The notes below the pieces were generated by a model. The model did no database searches. It was not told where the DNA came from and was given only the letters and a program-made list of their open reading frames with translations. Below are positions 21,786 through 34,114 of a stretch of 64,000 bases of DNA, one piece after another; position 1 is the stretch's first letter; the number at the start of each line of letters is the position of its first letter. Location of the stretch: positions 4,766,001 to 4,830,000 of the forward strand of contig JAQJVL010000001.1 of NCBI GenBank assembly GCA_035578905.1, written 5' to 3'. The stretch is from Stictocephala bisonia (Eukaryota; Arthropoda; Insecta; Hemiptera; Membracidae). A program made the position numbers and the translations under genes.

Positions 21786-22080
21786 TTAAAGTTCTTGAAA
21801 TTTAAAATCTTTAATTAGATATAGAACATTTCTGGCCAAGTAATTTTTTAATGTCTTTTTTAAAGTATTTTCTTTCAGATTTTTTATATTTATTGGTAAT
21901 TTATAAAAAAATTTTGATTGAATTGTTTTAAAACTAAGGATTAATTTATAATATGTATAATAATTTCTTCTTATATTGTCTTTGTTTCTTATAAAGTAGT
22001 TATGCATACTACTTTGAATTGTAAATTTAGAAATATTTTGCTTGATATACAATTAGCAGTGAAAAACTTATAAAGATGTT
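21786..22080 (-). pseudogene. LINE ORF2 C-terminal fragment
   Basis: The 88-codon antisense frame has HNYFIRNKDNIRRNYYTYYK, KFFYKLPINIKNL, and TLKKTLKNYLARNVLYLIKD. These match the landmarks at the C terminus of CR1/jockey-type ORF2 proteins (RNKDN, then an FN.LP-like motif, then F...LK.YL). It is open up to its stop at 21,786, while upstream ORF2 sequence is absent. Very A/T-rich codon use. Confidence 0.65.
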
Positions 22081-22184
22081 AAAGCCATTACTTAAAGTAC
22101 TTTAAAGAATTGTTATACTTCACATATCTACTTAAACTTAATGTTCATATAAATGTATTAAAATTCTATTTACCAATGCCCTAG

Positions 22185-22262
22185 AATTTCGGGAAATCTC
22201 TACCGGAAGTAGACCATCACCACATCCTCCCATTCACATTCCTGTCTGGAACTTAGTCCATG
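22185..22262. repeat. Dispersed repeat H, short copy
   Basis: TCTCTACCGGAAGTAGACCA followed by TCACCACATCCTCCC is shared with 28,968-29,035. It could be a paralogous exon remnant; see the entry at 28.9 kb. Confidence 0.5.
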
Positions 22263-22290
22263 CTTATCATCATTATCGAAAATATGTTAA

Positions 22291-25200
22291 CGCGTTTGTA
22301 AACAGTTCTGTTAGCTCCCCCATCGATCTGTATGAGAAGATTTGTGTCAAATCCCTCATGTATTGTGTATGTAAACAGTTCTGTTAATTCCCCCATCGAT
22401 CCATGTGAGAAGAGTCGTGTCAAATCCTTATGTATTGTGTATGTAAACAGTTCTGTTGTTCCCCCATCGATCTATGTGAAAAGAGTCGTGTCAAATCCTT
22501 CATTTATCGTGTATGTAAACAGTTCTGTTAGTTCCCCCATCGATCCATGTGAGAAGACTCGTGTCAAATCCTTCACGTATAGTGTATGTTAATAGTTCTG
22601 TTAGTTCCTTCATCGAGCTATATGATAAGAGGCATTTCAAATCCCTCATGGGACGTGTTTAAAAATAGGTATGATAGTTCCCCAATCAATATATATGAGA
22701 AGAGTCGTGTCAAATACATTATGTATCGTGTATGTAAACATTTCTGGTAGTTCCCCCATCGATCTATATGAGAGGAGGCAAGTCAAATCCTTCATGAATC
22801 GCGTTTGTAAAGAGTTCTGTTAGTTCCCCCATCGATCTATATGAGAAGATTTGTGTCAAATCTCTCATGTATTGTGTATGTAAACAATTCTGTTAATTCC
22901 CCATCGATCCATGTGAGAAGAGTCGTGTCAAATATCTCATGTATTGTGTATGTAAACAGTTCTGTTAATTCCCCCATCGATCCATGTGAGAATAGTCGTG
23001 TCAAATCCTTCATGTACTATGTAAACAGTTCTGTTAGTTCCCCCATCGATCTATATGAGAAGAGGCAAGTCAAATCCTTTATGAATCGCGTTTGTAAACA
23101 GTTCTGATAATTCCCCCATCGATCTATATATGAAGATTTGTGTCAAATATCTCATGTATTGTGTATGTAAACAGTTCTGTTAATTCCCCCATCGATCCAT
23201 GTGAGAAGAGTCGTGTCAAATCCTTCATGTATTGTGTATGCAAACAGTTCTGTTAGTTCCCCCATCGATCTATATAAGAAGAGGCAAGTCAAATCCTTCA
23301 TGAATCGCGTTTGTAAACAGTTCTGTTAGTTCCCCCATCGATCTATATGAGAAGATTTGTGTAAAATTTCTCATGTATTGTGTATGTAAACAGTTCTGTA
23401 TATTCCCCCATCGATCCATGTGAGAAGAGTCGTGTCAAATCCTTCATGTATTGTGTATGTAAACAGTTCTGTTAGTTCCCCCATCGTTCTATATGAGAAG
23501 AGGCAAGTCAAATCCTTCATGAATCGCGTTTGTAAACAGTTCTGTTAGTTCCCCCATCGTTCTATATGAGAAGAGGCAAGTCAAATCCTTCATGAATCGC
23601 GTTTGTAAACAGTTCTGTTAGTTCCCCCATCGATCTATATGAGAAGATTTGTGTAACATTTCTCATGTATTGTGTATGTAAACAGTTCTGTGTATTCCCC
23701 CATCGATCCATGTGAGAAGAGTCGTGTCAAATCCCTCATGTATTGTGTATGTAAACAGTTCTGTTAGTTCCTTCATCGAGCTATATGATAAGAGGCATTT
23801 CAAATCCCTCATGGGACGTGTTTAAAAATAGGTATGATAGTTCCCCCATCAATATAAATGAGAAGAGTCGTGTCAAATACATTATGTATCGTGTATGTAA
23901 ACAGTTCTGGTAGTTCCCACATCGATCTATATGAGAATAGGCATGTCAAATCCTTCATGAATCGCGTTTGTAAACAGTTCTGTTAGTTCCCCCATCGATC
24001 TATATGAGAAGATTTGTGTCAAATCTCTCATGTATTGTGTATGTAAACAATTCTGTTAATTCCCCCATCGATCCATGTGAGAAGTGTCGTGTCAAATCCT
24101 TCATGTATTGTGTATGTAAACAGTTCTGTTAGTTTCCCCATCGATCTATATGAGAAGAGGCAAGTGAAATCCTTCATGAATCGCGTTTGTAAACAGTTCT
24201 GTTGGTTCCCCCATCGATCTATATGAGAAGATTTGTGTCAAATCTCTCATGTATTGTGTATGTAAACAGTTCTGTTAATTCCCCCATCGATCCATGTGAG
24301 AAGAGTCGTGTCAAATCCCTCATGTATTGTGTATGTAAACAGTTCTGTTAGTTCCCCCATCGATGTATGTGAGAAGAGTCGTGTCAAATCCTTCATTTAT
24401 CGTGTATGTAAAGAGTTCTGTTAGTTCCCCCATCGATCTATGTGAGAAGATTCGTGTCAAATCCTTCATGTATCATGTATGTAAACAGTTCTGTTAGTTC
24501 CCCCATCGATCTATGTTAGAAGAGCCGTGTCAAATCCTTCACGTATCGAGTATGTGAACCGTTCTGTTAGTTCCTCCATCGATCTATATGAGAAGAGGCA
24601 AGTCAAATCCTTCATGAATCGCGTTTGTAAACAGTTCTGTTAGTTCCCCCATCGATCTATATGAGAAGATTTGTGTCAAATCTCTCATGTATTGTGTATG
24701 TAAACAGTTCTGTTAATTCCCCATCGATCCATGTGAGAAGAGTCGTGTTAAATATCTCATGTATTGTGTATGTAAACAGTTCTGTTAATTCCCCCATCGA
24801 TCCATGTGAGAATAGTCGTGTCAAATCCTTCATGTACTATGTTAACAGTTCTGTTAGTTCCCCCATCGATCTATATGAGAAGAGGCAAGTCAAATCCTTC
24901 ATGAATCGCGTTTGTAAACAGTTCTGATAATTCCCCCATCGATCTATATATGAAGATTTGTGTCAAATATCTCATGTATTGTGTATGTAAACAGTTCTGT
25001 TAATTCCCCCATCGATCCATGTGAGAAGAGTCGTGTCAAATCCTTCATGTATTGTGTATGTAAACAGTTCTGTTACTTCCCCCATCGTTCTATATGAGAA
25101 GAGGCAAGTCAAATCCTTCATGAATCGCGTTTGTAAACAGTTCTGTTAGTTCCCCCATCGTTCTATATGAGAAGAGGCAAGTCAAATCCTTCATGAATCG

Positions 25201-26180
25201 CGTTTGTAAACAGTTCTGTTAGTTCCCCCATCGATCTATATGAGAAGATTTGTGTAACATTTCTCATGTATTGTGTATGTAAACAGTTCTGTGTATTTCC
25301 CCATCGATCCATGTGAGAAGAGTCGTGTCAAATCCCTCATGTATTGTGTATGTAAACAGTTCTGTTAATTCCCCCATCGATCCATGTGAGAAGAGTCGTG
25401 TCAAATCCTTCATGTATCGAGTATGTAAACAGTTCTGGTAGTTCCCCCATCGATCTATATGATTAAAGGCATGTCAAATCCTTCATGTATTGTGTATGTA
25501 AACAGTTCTGTTAGTTCCCCCATCGATCTATATGAGAATATTCGTGTCAAATCCCTCATGTATCGTGTATGTAAACAGTTCTGTTCGTTCCCCCATCGAT
25601 CCATGTGAGAAGAGTCGTGTCAAATCCTTCATGTATCGTGTACATAAACAGTTCTCTTAGTTCCCCCGTCGATCTATGTGAGAAGATTCGTGTTAAATCC
25701 CTCATGTATTGTATATGTAAACAGTTTTGTTAGTTTCCCCATCGATCTATATGAGAAGATTCATCTCAAATCCCTTACGTATCGTGTATGTAAACCGTTC
25801 TGTTAGTTCCTCCATCGATCTATATGAGAAGAGTCGTGTCAAATACATCATGTATCGTGTATGTTACAGCTCTGTTAGTTCCCCAATCGTTCTATATGAG
25901 AGGAGTCACATCAAATCCTTCATATATTGTGTATATAAACAGTTCTGTGTTTTCCCTCGTCGATCTATATAGAAAGATTAATTTCAATTTCTCGTGATTC
26001 ATGTATGTAAACAGTCTTTACTGTTCTATGATGAGTTCTATATGTTAATAGTGGTATATGTTCCTTGAATGGCATGTGTGTTATTAGTGACACCTGTTCT
26101 TTAACCCGTCGTATATGTGAACAGCCGTGTCTGCTACATCACGAGTTGTATATATAAACAGTACTATCAGCAACCTTACG
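22291..26180. repeat. 73-bp satellite with higher-order structure, about 51 units
   Basis: Unit TGTAAACAGTTCTGTTAGTT, CCCCCATCGATCTATATGAG, then AAGA(TTT/GTC/GGCA)..GTCAAATC, CTCATGTATTGTGTA. Three unit types alternate in blocks (GATTTGTG, GAGTCGTG, GAGGCAAG), giving a mostly 219-bp rhythm. Larger blocks are duplicated: 22,841-23,107 recurs almost exactly at 24,661-24,927, and the odd unit at about 22,600-22,720 recurs near 23,770-23,860. Units past about 25,985 are strongly diverged. Open frames of 81-88 codons cycle through unit phases and are not genes. Confidence 0.95.
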
Positions 26181-27279
26181 GGTCATGCATCTAGGTAATA
26201 TTTACGATGCAAATTACTCGTAAATTTGTTAATTAGTCATTAAATATTCCTTATGCTACTTCATTGGCTTGTTGAATTTTTCCCAGAGACAAATAGGCGC
26301 TATTAATAATAGTACGGGTCCAATTATGTAGCATAGCATGAGCTGATTAGGAACGGATGGTTATATAATTAAATTAAATAGAAATAAATTAGCAATTCTT
26401 AAATTCTGTGGCCGTTTACACACAGATAATTATCAGGCTTGGCGGCTAACATCGGAAATCTTTCTGGAAACTCTGATAAAATAATAATAAAATGGTATTT
26501 TTATATTCTAATATCTTGACAATTTGCTACACGCTTCAGGAAACCTTAATTTGTAAACCACTTAAAGATCAGTGACAATTAAAGTTAGGTAATATAAATC
26601 CAGTCATGTTAATAGAGAATAGTGTGGACTTTTTTTGCTTTGTCGATAACTTAATTGTTGAACTCAGTTCCACATTTTAATGCACTTATTTTTTTCAACG
26701 TCGTTTGTAAGACATGTTCCTACAGGAGTTTGTTTTGAAGCTGAGCTCACATCTGAAGTAAAGCGAAGTTGTCTACTTCAATATTAAATAATAGTTCAGT
26801 AGATCCTATAATATCGATAAAAAAAAGTTATATGCTCAACTCTATATATTTTTAAAAAATTAATGAACGAAATAATAATATAAAGCTGGACAGTTAAATT
26901 TTGAATAACACTTGTATAACTAAAATAAACTTATAAGGATTTTGTTCTTAAGTAAGATTATGGGGAACTTTCCTACCAACACTCGGATAGAAAACTAAGA
27001 ATATTCTGTCTAATGATAAAAGTCGTTAGGATTTATCTTGCAATGATAAGATACAATGTGTAGTAGTGTTTTTATTTTTTATCACCTAAAAGTATTTCCC
27101 CTCTCTAGACAAAACAGCTTCAAGATATGACTGAACATAATTAAGTTTCTGGAACTCCATAAGTTCATGAACAAGAACCTTGCTGTAATTTAAATATAAT
27201 TTTGTGAGTAATATAATGGACATTGAGAAGGTGAACGGTTTAGGTACCTTGTAGTTGACAAAATCCAGCTCCGCCAAGT
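26181..27279. other. Unassigned AT-rich DNA
   Basis: No repeat or gene recognised. 27,086-27,277 has a 63-codon antisense frame without family features. Confidence 0.4.
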
Positions 27280-27281
27280 CA

Positions 27282-27945
27282 CAGAGGAAAAATAAACTGA
27301 GTTTGCTTTCCTAAGGCTGCAGCGAACGCCCCAGTGGCAGTTATTAGTAGATTACAACTAATGTATATCTTAATACATCAGTAGTAATAATGAATACATT
27401 TATCCTTGAGGATTTGGGGACATAAAGGAGGGACTGACAAGGTGATGACTCTACTATCGCATTGCAAACTGAAGAAATAACTTCGCGATACACATTTAGT
27501 GCACTACTGGTTGCTACCTCTGTTTCTTTCTTCTCCGTGGCTAAGTTACACGTACGTTCGTATTCCAAAACGTTTTATAAACGATATTGCTCATAATACG
27601 AAAATTATTTGAAACTAATCCCTCTGTCCCTTAATTTTTTTTATACATATTTTTCACTCTTTATTTTTGTGTACTTATTTCTATTGTTTATTGCAAAGAG
27701 AAAAATAAACAGACTCCACATGCTATGTACGCAGAATATGTTTCAAGTACTTGTTTGTCCAGTTTACCAGGCGGGAAGCAGGGCCAGCTGCTCCCTCCTG
27801 TTACTCCCCAAAATCCTCATGGATAGACGTAGTAATTATTTATAAAGATTTATGAAGAGGCACATTAGTTTTAATCTACTTATAAATTCCACTGAGGCGT
27901 TCGCTGCGGCCACGAAGAAGCGACCTATGTTTCTTTTTCCTCTGA
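27282..27945. mobile_element. Element F with inverted termini
   Basis: The left end CAGAGGAAAAATAAAC, then GCAGCGAACGCCCCAGTGG, is mirrored at the right end as CCACTGAGGCGTTCGCTGCG and GTTTCTTTTTCCTCTG, giving imperfect terminal repeats of about 60 bp around 660 bp. One-sided relatives lie at 38,868-39,130 and 51,750-52,015. CAGAGG ends are reminiscent of hAT elements, but I see no clean 8-bp target duplication. Internal frames are short and unrecognised. Confidence 0.6.
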
Positions 27946-28905
27946 ATTTACTGTTAGTCATATACAAGTTAAGTTAAGTTCAGTTGTAGATATTATTATG
28001 TAGTTTATAATGTGTTTAATTTCAGAAATAAATTATTATTCTTCATTCATTTTTTATGTTCTGGTAGCTTATAATCTCAAGAATTGTTTTCAGGTGTCTG
28101 CAATTCTGTTTCTGGGAACTCTTCTTTTTACACCCAGACCCTAGTGTTTATTGAGAGTATTATTCCCGCATTTTTTCCTTATTTTGGGAGTAGACTTTTA
28201 ACTTCAATAATATTTCAATTTCACCTCTTGACATAAGATTGTTCTATTTACATAAATTTGTCGTTTATTCATTCATTAATTTTCTAGAAAAATTTGAAAT
28301 ATTATGAATATCTTGATATCCTCAAATATGTAATGAAAACCAGGATGTACACCATGAATTGTGTTTCCAGATTCATTGATACTCTAGTAAGGAAGATAAA
28401 CAGTGATTTGTAATTTAAATAACTTACACCTGATTGTCCTAGTGTAAGGACACGGATTACGAATAATCAGGATACTTTGAAGCTTGTAACAGATTTTGAA
28501 ATATAATTTTGTATACAACTAGAGTATGTTAGATAAAGCGTGTACGTTATGAAGTTGTTTGTATAAATACAAAGATAGTGGATGTCTTATGTTTATATCG
28601 CAATTTACTTATCTCTGAATAACTAAACAATATACAAGTTTTTAATTCTTTACCATTTCATATTATTGTTTTGAATATTGCTTTTTAAGTATTTCATATT
28701 TTTGTATTTAAGTATATTCCCAATTGTTAATATCATCCATTTTATGTAGCCCAGTATTTACATTATATACAACCATAGTAAAGTAAAAACTACTCTTCTT
28801 TGTTCAGAGGCTTTCACTGTCAACCCCCAATGGAACGTAAGGAAAAGTGCAAAATTTTAAAAAAGGATCGGAAGTGACTCATATCCGATTGGACCTTGTG
28901 CTAAT
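27946..28905. other. Unassigned AT-rich DNA
   Basis: No feature recognised. Confidence 0.4.
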
Positions 28906-28938
28906 ATGAATGTATTAGAATATCTTTATGGAACTTAC

Positions 28939-29040
28939 CGATGTCCTTGCATCCCCGGAATCCCGGAAACCTCTACCGGAAGTAGACCATCACCGTATCC
29001 TCCCTTGCCTGGAACTCCATCCAAGCGTATCATTATTACA
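28939..29040 (-). other. Possible small exon (Gly/Pro-rich) with donor site
   Basis: On the minus strand an open stretch reads MIRLDGVPGKGGYGDGLLPV followed by EVSGIPGMQGHR. It runs straight into CG|GTAAGT (GTAAGT at 28,938-28,933), a strong donor match. The upstream acceptor is weak. A diverged paralogue at 22,185-22,262 preserves GDGLLPVE. Composition would suit a secreted structural protein, but no family can be named; it may be repeat-derived. Confidence 0.25.
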
Positions 29041-29179
29041 CAAGGAAGAACTTGCCATGTCTTGGATTTGGATGTAGGTGTATATTGTCCATCTAAAATA
29101 AGCAAGAAATATACAAAATATTTATATCTTTACAAAAAACAGAAAGAAACAATAAAGTATAATGTACGCAAAAAGTAAT

Positions 29180-29555
29180 AGGGCCCAAAATACGATTTAA
29201 TAAATGTAATATTATTAATACCTACAGTATTAATACAATTCAGACTTCACTAACTAGTCAAATTATTGGCACAAATATCCCTATTACATTATACATCTAT
29301 TTATAAGCAATAAAATTAAGAATAGGAACAAATTAATTAAATAAAAATAATACAAAAGACCAATTCCAAAAGTTGTAGTATCTATTTAAATGATTAATGA
29401 ACAACTACACGTACCTAACTTCTCGGCTTTTCCCTCCATTTAATTTTCAGATTGATGAGATTTCAATATTTTGGAAGGGTACAACTACATCATATTTGCC
29501 ACTAAGAATGAAATAAACAGAATTATGGGGAGTGTCTTTAGCGTAGCACCGTCCA
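29180..29555. other. Unassigned AT-rich DNA
   Basis: No feature recognised. Confidence 0.4.
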
Positions 29556-29850
29556 TGGTAAAATTCCTTAAGCTGACCCCCCCCCCCCCAAACTAAAACT
29601 ATGTTCTATAGAAAATTTTAATGGAAAGTAAACAAATGTATAACCTAACCTAACATTGAGCATGAATAAAGTGCGCGTGTAGTTAGATATATCAATGAGG
29701 CATGACATTCGTTATCACAATCAGATAATAATAAGGCACTGCTGATAGTAATAGAAGCCTTTCTTTCCTTCCAAATAGCTGAATATCTAAGTTATTTTGG
29801 TAGTTATTGCTAAATGAAATAGTTTGGGTGTGAGGGGCACCTGGAGGAAC
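29556..29850 (+). repeat. Dispersed repeat G, copy 1
   Basis: Its reverse complement matches 43,568-43,850: shared words include TCCAAATAGCTGAATA, GGTAGTTATTGCT, GGCATGA, ATCAGATAA and TTTTAATGGAAAGTAA-like sequence. A poly-C run sits at 29,578-29,589. Class unknown. Confidence 0.65.
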
Positions 29851-30308
29851 GTTACCTCTTCCATTGTTATTGAACTCCCTAGGATTTTGATGGGAAATAA
29901 GGGGCCACTAATTGAGATATCAAAATAAACCAGGTGACAAATAGCAATAAATAGTGTACACAATATCAGAAAACGAACCCGATGAAAATAACTTAATATT
30001 TAACTAATGTATGCTAGGAACTTTTGGGAAATAGCCACCTTAATGAAAATTTACCATTATTGCACTATATTTATGCATTTTAACATTTTACACTTTTTTG
30101 AGGATGAGGGAATTGTGTTATGAAATAAAATAGAAAATTAAAGACCGAAACTAGTCAATTTTGAAAACGCCTTAATCTATCAGACTTAGATACCAGCCAT
30201 AAACCTTAAATACATTACTAAGGTCCTAGGGGATGAAAGTCAAACAGACCTGCAAAACTGCTTTACTGTAATAAATTGTACTACAATGCCCAAAAAATAG
30301 CTCCGGAA

Positions 30309-30353
<45 letters not shown>

Positions 30354-30584
30354 CATTACATTTTTGACGTCCTTCCTACTATTTAAATGCCTATAGTCCA
30401 ACTAATTAAAGACATAACAAAATTTATTTATCAATATTTTCATAGCCACTAACGGAATTTCATATTTGATTTATTTTCATAGTTATATCATGTTATTGAA
30501 AAACATTTTTCTATTTTTTCTGTTTCAGTATCACTTATTGAGTGAAAAGTATATAATAAAATAATTTTTTAATTAGCAAAATAC
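29851..30584. other. AT-rich DNA with (TA)n tract
   Basis: A (TA)n microsatellite of about 19 units lies at 30,312-30,349. Nothing else recognised. Confidence 0.5.
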
Positions 30585-31035
30585 GTGTTGGTACATATAC
30601 AGCACGAGTGAACGTCACACAACACAAATATAGCACAATACAAGCACAAAAAGCACAAATATTTACAATATAAGCACAAAATGCACAAATATAGCACAAT
30701 ACAAGGACAAAAAGCACACATATTTACAATAAAAGTACAAAATGCACAAATATAGCACAATACAATACCATAGGTATTAACAAACATCTAAAACCTTTTA
30801 TGAATCCCTCTGGTCTGAAGAAGATAAACGTGATTGGCCGAAACGATGAACATAATATATGTGCATTTTGTACTTGTTTTGTGTTATGTTTGTGCATTTT
30901 GTACTTATATTGTAAATATTTGTGCTTGTATTGTGCTATATTTAAGCATTTTATACTTGCACTGTAGTATATTTGTGCATGTTGTACTTGCATTGTAGTA
31001 TATATGTTTCTTGTGACGTTCATTTGTACTGTTTA
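30585..31035. mobile_element. Repeat C foldback pair
   Basis: The left arm (30,585-30,770) reads inward as TACGTGTTGGTACATATACA, GAACGTCACACAACACAAAT, then about 27-bp units of the type GCACAAAATGCACAAATATA. The right arm (30,855-31,035) is its inverted counterpart, ending GTGACGTTCATTTGTACTGT. Between them lies GAATCCCTCTGGTCTGAAGA and GGCCGAAACGATGAAC. No coding sequence. The long arms could extrude as a cruciform or give hairpin RNA. Confidence 0.8.
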
Positions 31036-31040
31036 TAATA

Positions 31041-33208
31041 AAACTCCCATACCATTTTTCGTCTTATATTTTTCATGTTTTTATACATGCTTTCTCATTT
31101 TCTTACATACCAATTGAATCTTATTGTTCTTTAATATTAATCTACACTTTATAGGCCTATTAACACATTTTCGTAGTACATTCAATTATATGGTTTCATA
31201 TTATCTGCATCCTGAAAGTCGAGTTCAGGACTAAATATAGATGGACGTTAATCCATTACGTGGCTGAAGGTTATTTAATGTTAAAGTTGTTTTCTTCCAT
31301 ACAAGGTTAAGGTCAACATCCGTTCTGGGTTGTTCGTGTAAGCCATGGCCATCTTTTTCTGTGAATCCCCGTAACCTCGTGTAAGTTACCATTGAATGTC
31401 TAAACTACTTGCGGGTAAACAGAGTCCAGTATTAAAGGTGAATGAATGGCTGAATGATGGTTTGGTGGCTGAGCCTAGACTGAAACTTTCTCAACTGATA
31501 TACAATTAGGCAACCTGAATAATATTGCAGAATTAGTGCAACCTGCGGAAATATTGCAACCTGAGTGTTATTTATAGCACATTAAGAGGTTTCAGCAGTC
31601 GAGGGGAAACGCTCCACAGATCCGCCACCGTTTATTATGGGCGTAACTGACTTCTGCCTTCAAGATCCGGTCCATTTTCAACTTCCGTTACAGTGTTTCT
31701 TTATGAAAAATAGCTACGATGAAACGTAAAAGATTTTTATTGTTTTTTAGACTAATATTTCAATTATTATTTGATTTGTTATTGTTATTATCAATTTTTA
31801 TTTGAATATTAAATTAAGATTTAATTTAATCGTTCTAAGCTTGATTCGTTAATGTTAATCAAATCAACCAATGGTAACCGCAGCTAATGACGTAGTGGGT
31901 GGGGATACTACACTGCCATCACGTGGTCTTACATCTACCTGGTTTGCATGAAAATTTTAAAATGGAATTACACCGGGGTGGAAGATTAGTTATCTATCTC
32001 ACTTCCACCATTCAGTGCACCTCTTACGCACCGGTGCTTTCAGTAGACAGCATTCTAAGCGACCGATCTGTATTGAGATTTTTACATATTACTGGTAATT
32101 TGGGTAAATATCAGAGAGGCTGGTTGTCTTAAATAAGAGAAACGTCGTTCTAAAGGTATACAAAGTATTGGCCCGGCGTTTTAAATAAATAAAAAAATGT
32201 TAAAATGTTTATATTACGTGCACAGTTACTAATGGAGTCATCGGTCAACGGACATAAGGTCTGTTAATTGAGACTTAAATTGACTTTCATTGTTTGATCA
32301 GCTTGCTTGACAGTTAATTGATAACAGAGAGCTGGAAGAATATGACATATTTTATTTATTTATAAGATTGTTAAAACGTACTGGTAAAAAAAATTAGTTA
32401 TGTTTTCCATTGGCAACTACTTAGTCATCAATATTTAATGGGTAAATAAACTTGTTGCGTAAATACACGTATTTTACAGAAATTACAAAAAGAAAGAAAC
32501 ATTTATTTGAATAGTTGTTTCATCTCTGAAAATAATATAATACAATAAGAAAAAAACTTTAATACCCTAATATGGTATGCTTCCTTAAAAAAGATAAATA
32601 AATAAAAAACACTATCTTGAATTTATACTAACCTTATTTTGGTATTATGAGAATTGTTGCATTGATTTATTGGTACATTTAGCTAAATTGTATGATCGTA
32701 GATTTTCTTATTGTTTATATTGTCTTACACATTTGTGTATCTTTCTGTTTATAAATTGCTGTAGACTTTGCAACACCGTGCGTTGAGCTTCGCTCAGTTG
32801 CCACTGTGCACTCATTTCAAGTCGGGAAGTTCGTTAAATCAAGTACTGTATAATTATAATAAATGGATTTTTAAGATTCCGCTGGAAAACATTTCATTGC
32901 TTGTTTAATACAGTAAATTACGTGAAGAAATCATTGCGTAGTTTTAGCCACTATTTAGAATAACAGGTGCTAATCAGTGTTTCATTACAGGATCAATAAA
33001 ACTCCACAAAACTGATTTAATAATTAAATAAATAAATTAGGTCTTTATTTTTGATCGGTTTTCAACAAATAATGCTGATTTACAAAACGACTCAAGTCTT
33101 ACTACAATTATTTTTTTAAATGAAAGCTTATTTTAGTTATTCATAGCTAAAACATAAAGTTAGGTATTCAGTAAAGTTACATATGGCTATATCAGCTTGT
33201 ATTATACA
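31041..33208. other. Unassigned, mostly AT-rich
   Basis: Includes a 77-codon frame at 31,899-32,132 without family features and (AATA)-rich tracts. No shared repeat found. Confidence 0.4.
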
Positions 33209-33391
33209 TTAAATACTTATATACATTTTTTTATATGTAGTTTCAGATACACCCTTGCCTGTTACGCTGGAGAACAGTTCATTAAATAATTTTGGAGCAA
33301 AGTACGCAAATAGCTTTCTTTTAAATTCACGGCGAACGCGAGGCATCTCCAAAACTTAATTTTGTCTAGTACTGCGAGATCGGATCTGAGA

Positions 33392-33411
33392 CCTTTTTTT
33401 TTTTTTTTTTG
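33392..33411. repeat. Poly(T) tract inside LINE coding sequence
   Basis: About 20 T. On the LINE strand it is a run of A interrupting LSEK...RSQIRS; an expanded slippage tract rather than a poly(A) tail, since ORF2 coding continues beyond it. Confidence 0.7.
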
Positions 33412-33906
33412 GTTTTTCACTCAAATATCCCGGCCTGCCAGTGGTAAGGATTCTGTAAACCAGGTATGAGGAGTGCAGGGTACAGCTATGGCCGGTTACA
33501 CACATATGCATCTCGCACGGTGCGACTAGCATTTTTCTTGCTACTAGCATGCAGCTCGAAGACCAACCTGTGTTAATCAATTGGAGCTTACACACATATG
33601 CGACTGGCACGGTGCTACTGGCACGGTGCTAGTCGCATGCAGCGTGCAGCGCCACTCGGAACCGATCGGTCGGTGTTTTGGCGCTGCATGCAGCGTGCAT
33701 CTTGAGTTGGCGCATGCGCAGAACACATTTCCAAGCCCTGACGCTCTTGTTCCCACGGTGTACTAAGTTGACAAGTGCGGAAAGTCACTTTTTGAATAGC
33801 TTGAGTTTTGTTAGTAATAATTTGTAATAATTAAGTAGTGTATACCCCAGTTTATATTAGTTGTAATAGTTAAATTAGTTGTAGATTCTAGTTGTAATAA
33901 TTAAAA

Positions 33907-34000
33907 ATGCCGTTTCCGGATGACGAAAAAACAAATATTGAATTTGTGTTAGCTTTGGAGGAGACTCCAATACTGTATAACCTCTCTCACCTTGCCACTA
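33907..34000 (+). pseudogene. Start of MADF-like ORF (Harbinger accessory protein relic)
   Basis: ATG at 33,907 opens MPFPDDEKTNIEFVLALEET followed by PILYNLSH. The pattern of an acidic start, then (I/F)..AL/V, P.LY(N/D)..H, fits the beginning of a MADF DNA-binding domain, which Harbinger elements carry as a second protein. The rest is replaced by terminal-repeat sequence, so about 30 codons survive. Identification is by motif only. Confidence 0.5.
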
Positions 34001-34031
34001 GCACGTGCCACGACCATGCAGCCTGCATGCT

Positions 34032-34114
34032 GGTTACACACATATGCATCTCGCACAGTGCTACTGGCATCAAAAATGCTAGTCGCACCGTGCGAGATGC
34101 ATATGTGTGTAACC
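34032..34114. other. Perfect 25-bp hairpin at element terminus
   Basis: 34,032-34,056 is the exact reverse complement of 34,090-34,114 (GGTTACACACATATGCATCT...). The intervening 33 bases are partly complementary too, so the right end of the element is a self-contained foldback. Confidence 0.9.

Noticed and set aside
22841..24927. Repeated frames with IVYVNSSVNSPIDPCE
   Set aside because: The 73-bp period shifts frame every unit; frames survive only for three or four units. Satellite, not a repeat protein.
27282..27945. Element F as a definite hAT transposon
   Set aside because: CAGAGG ends are suggestive, but the flanks give no 8-bp target duplication and no transposase is visible.
33392..33411. 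Poly(T) as the poly(A) tail of the minus-strand LINE
   Set aside because: ORF2 C-terminal coding continues past it to 33,209, so it is an internal slippage tract.
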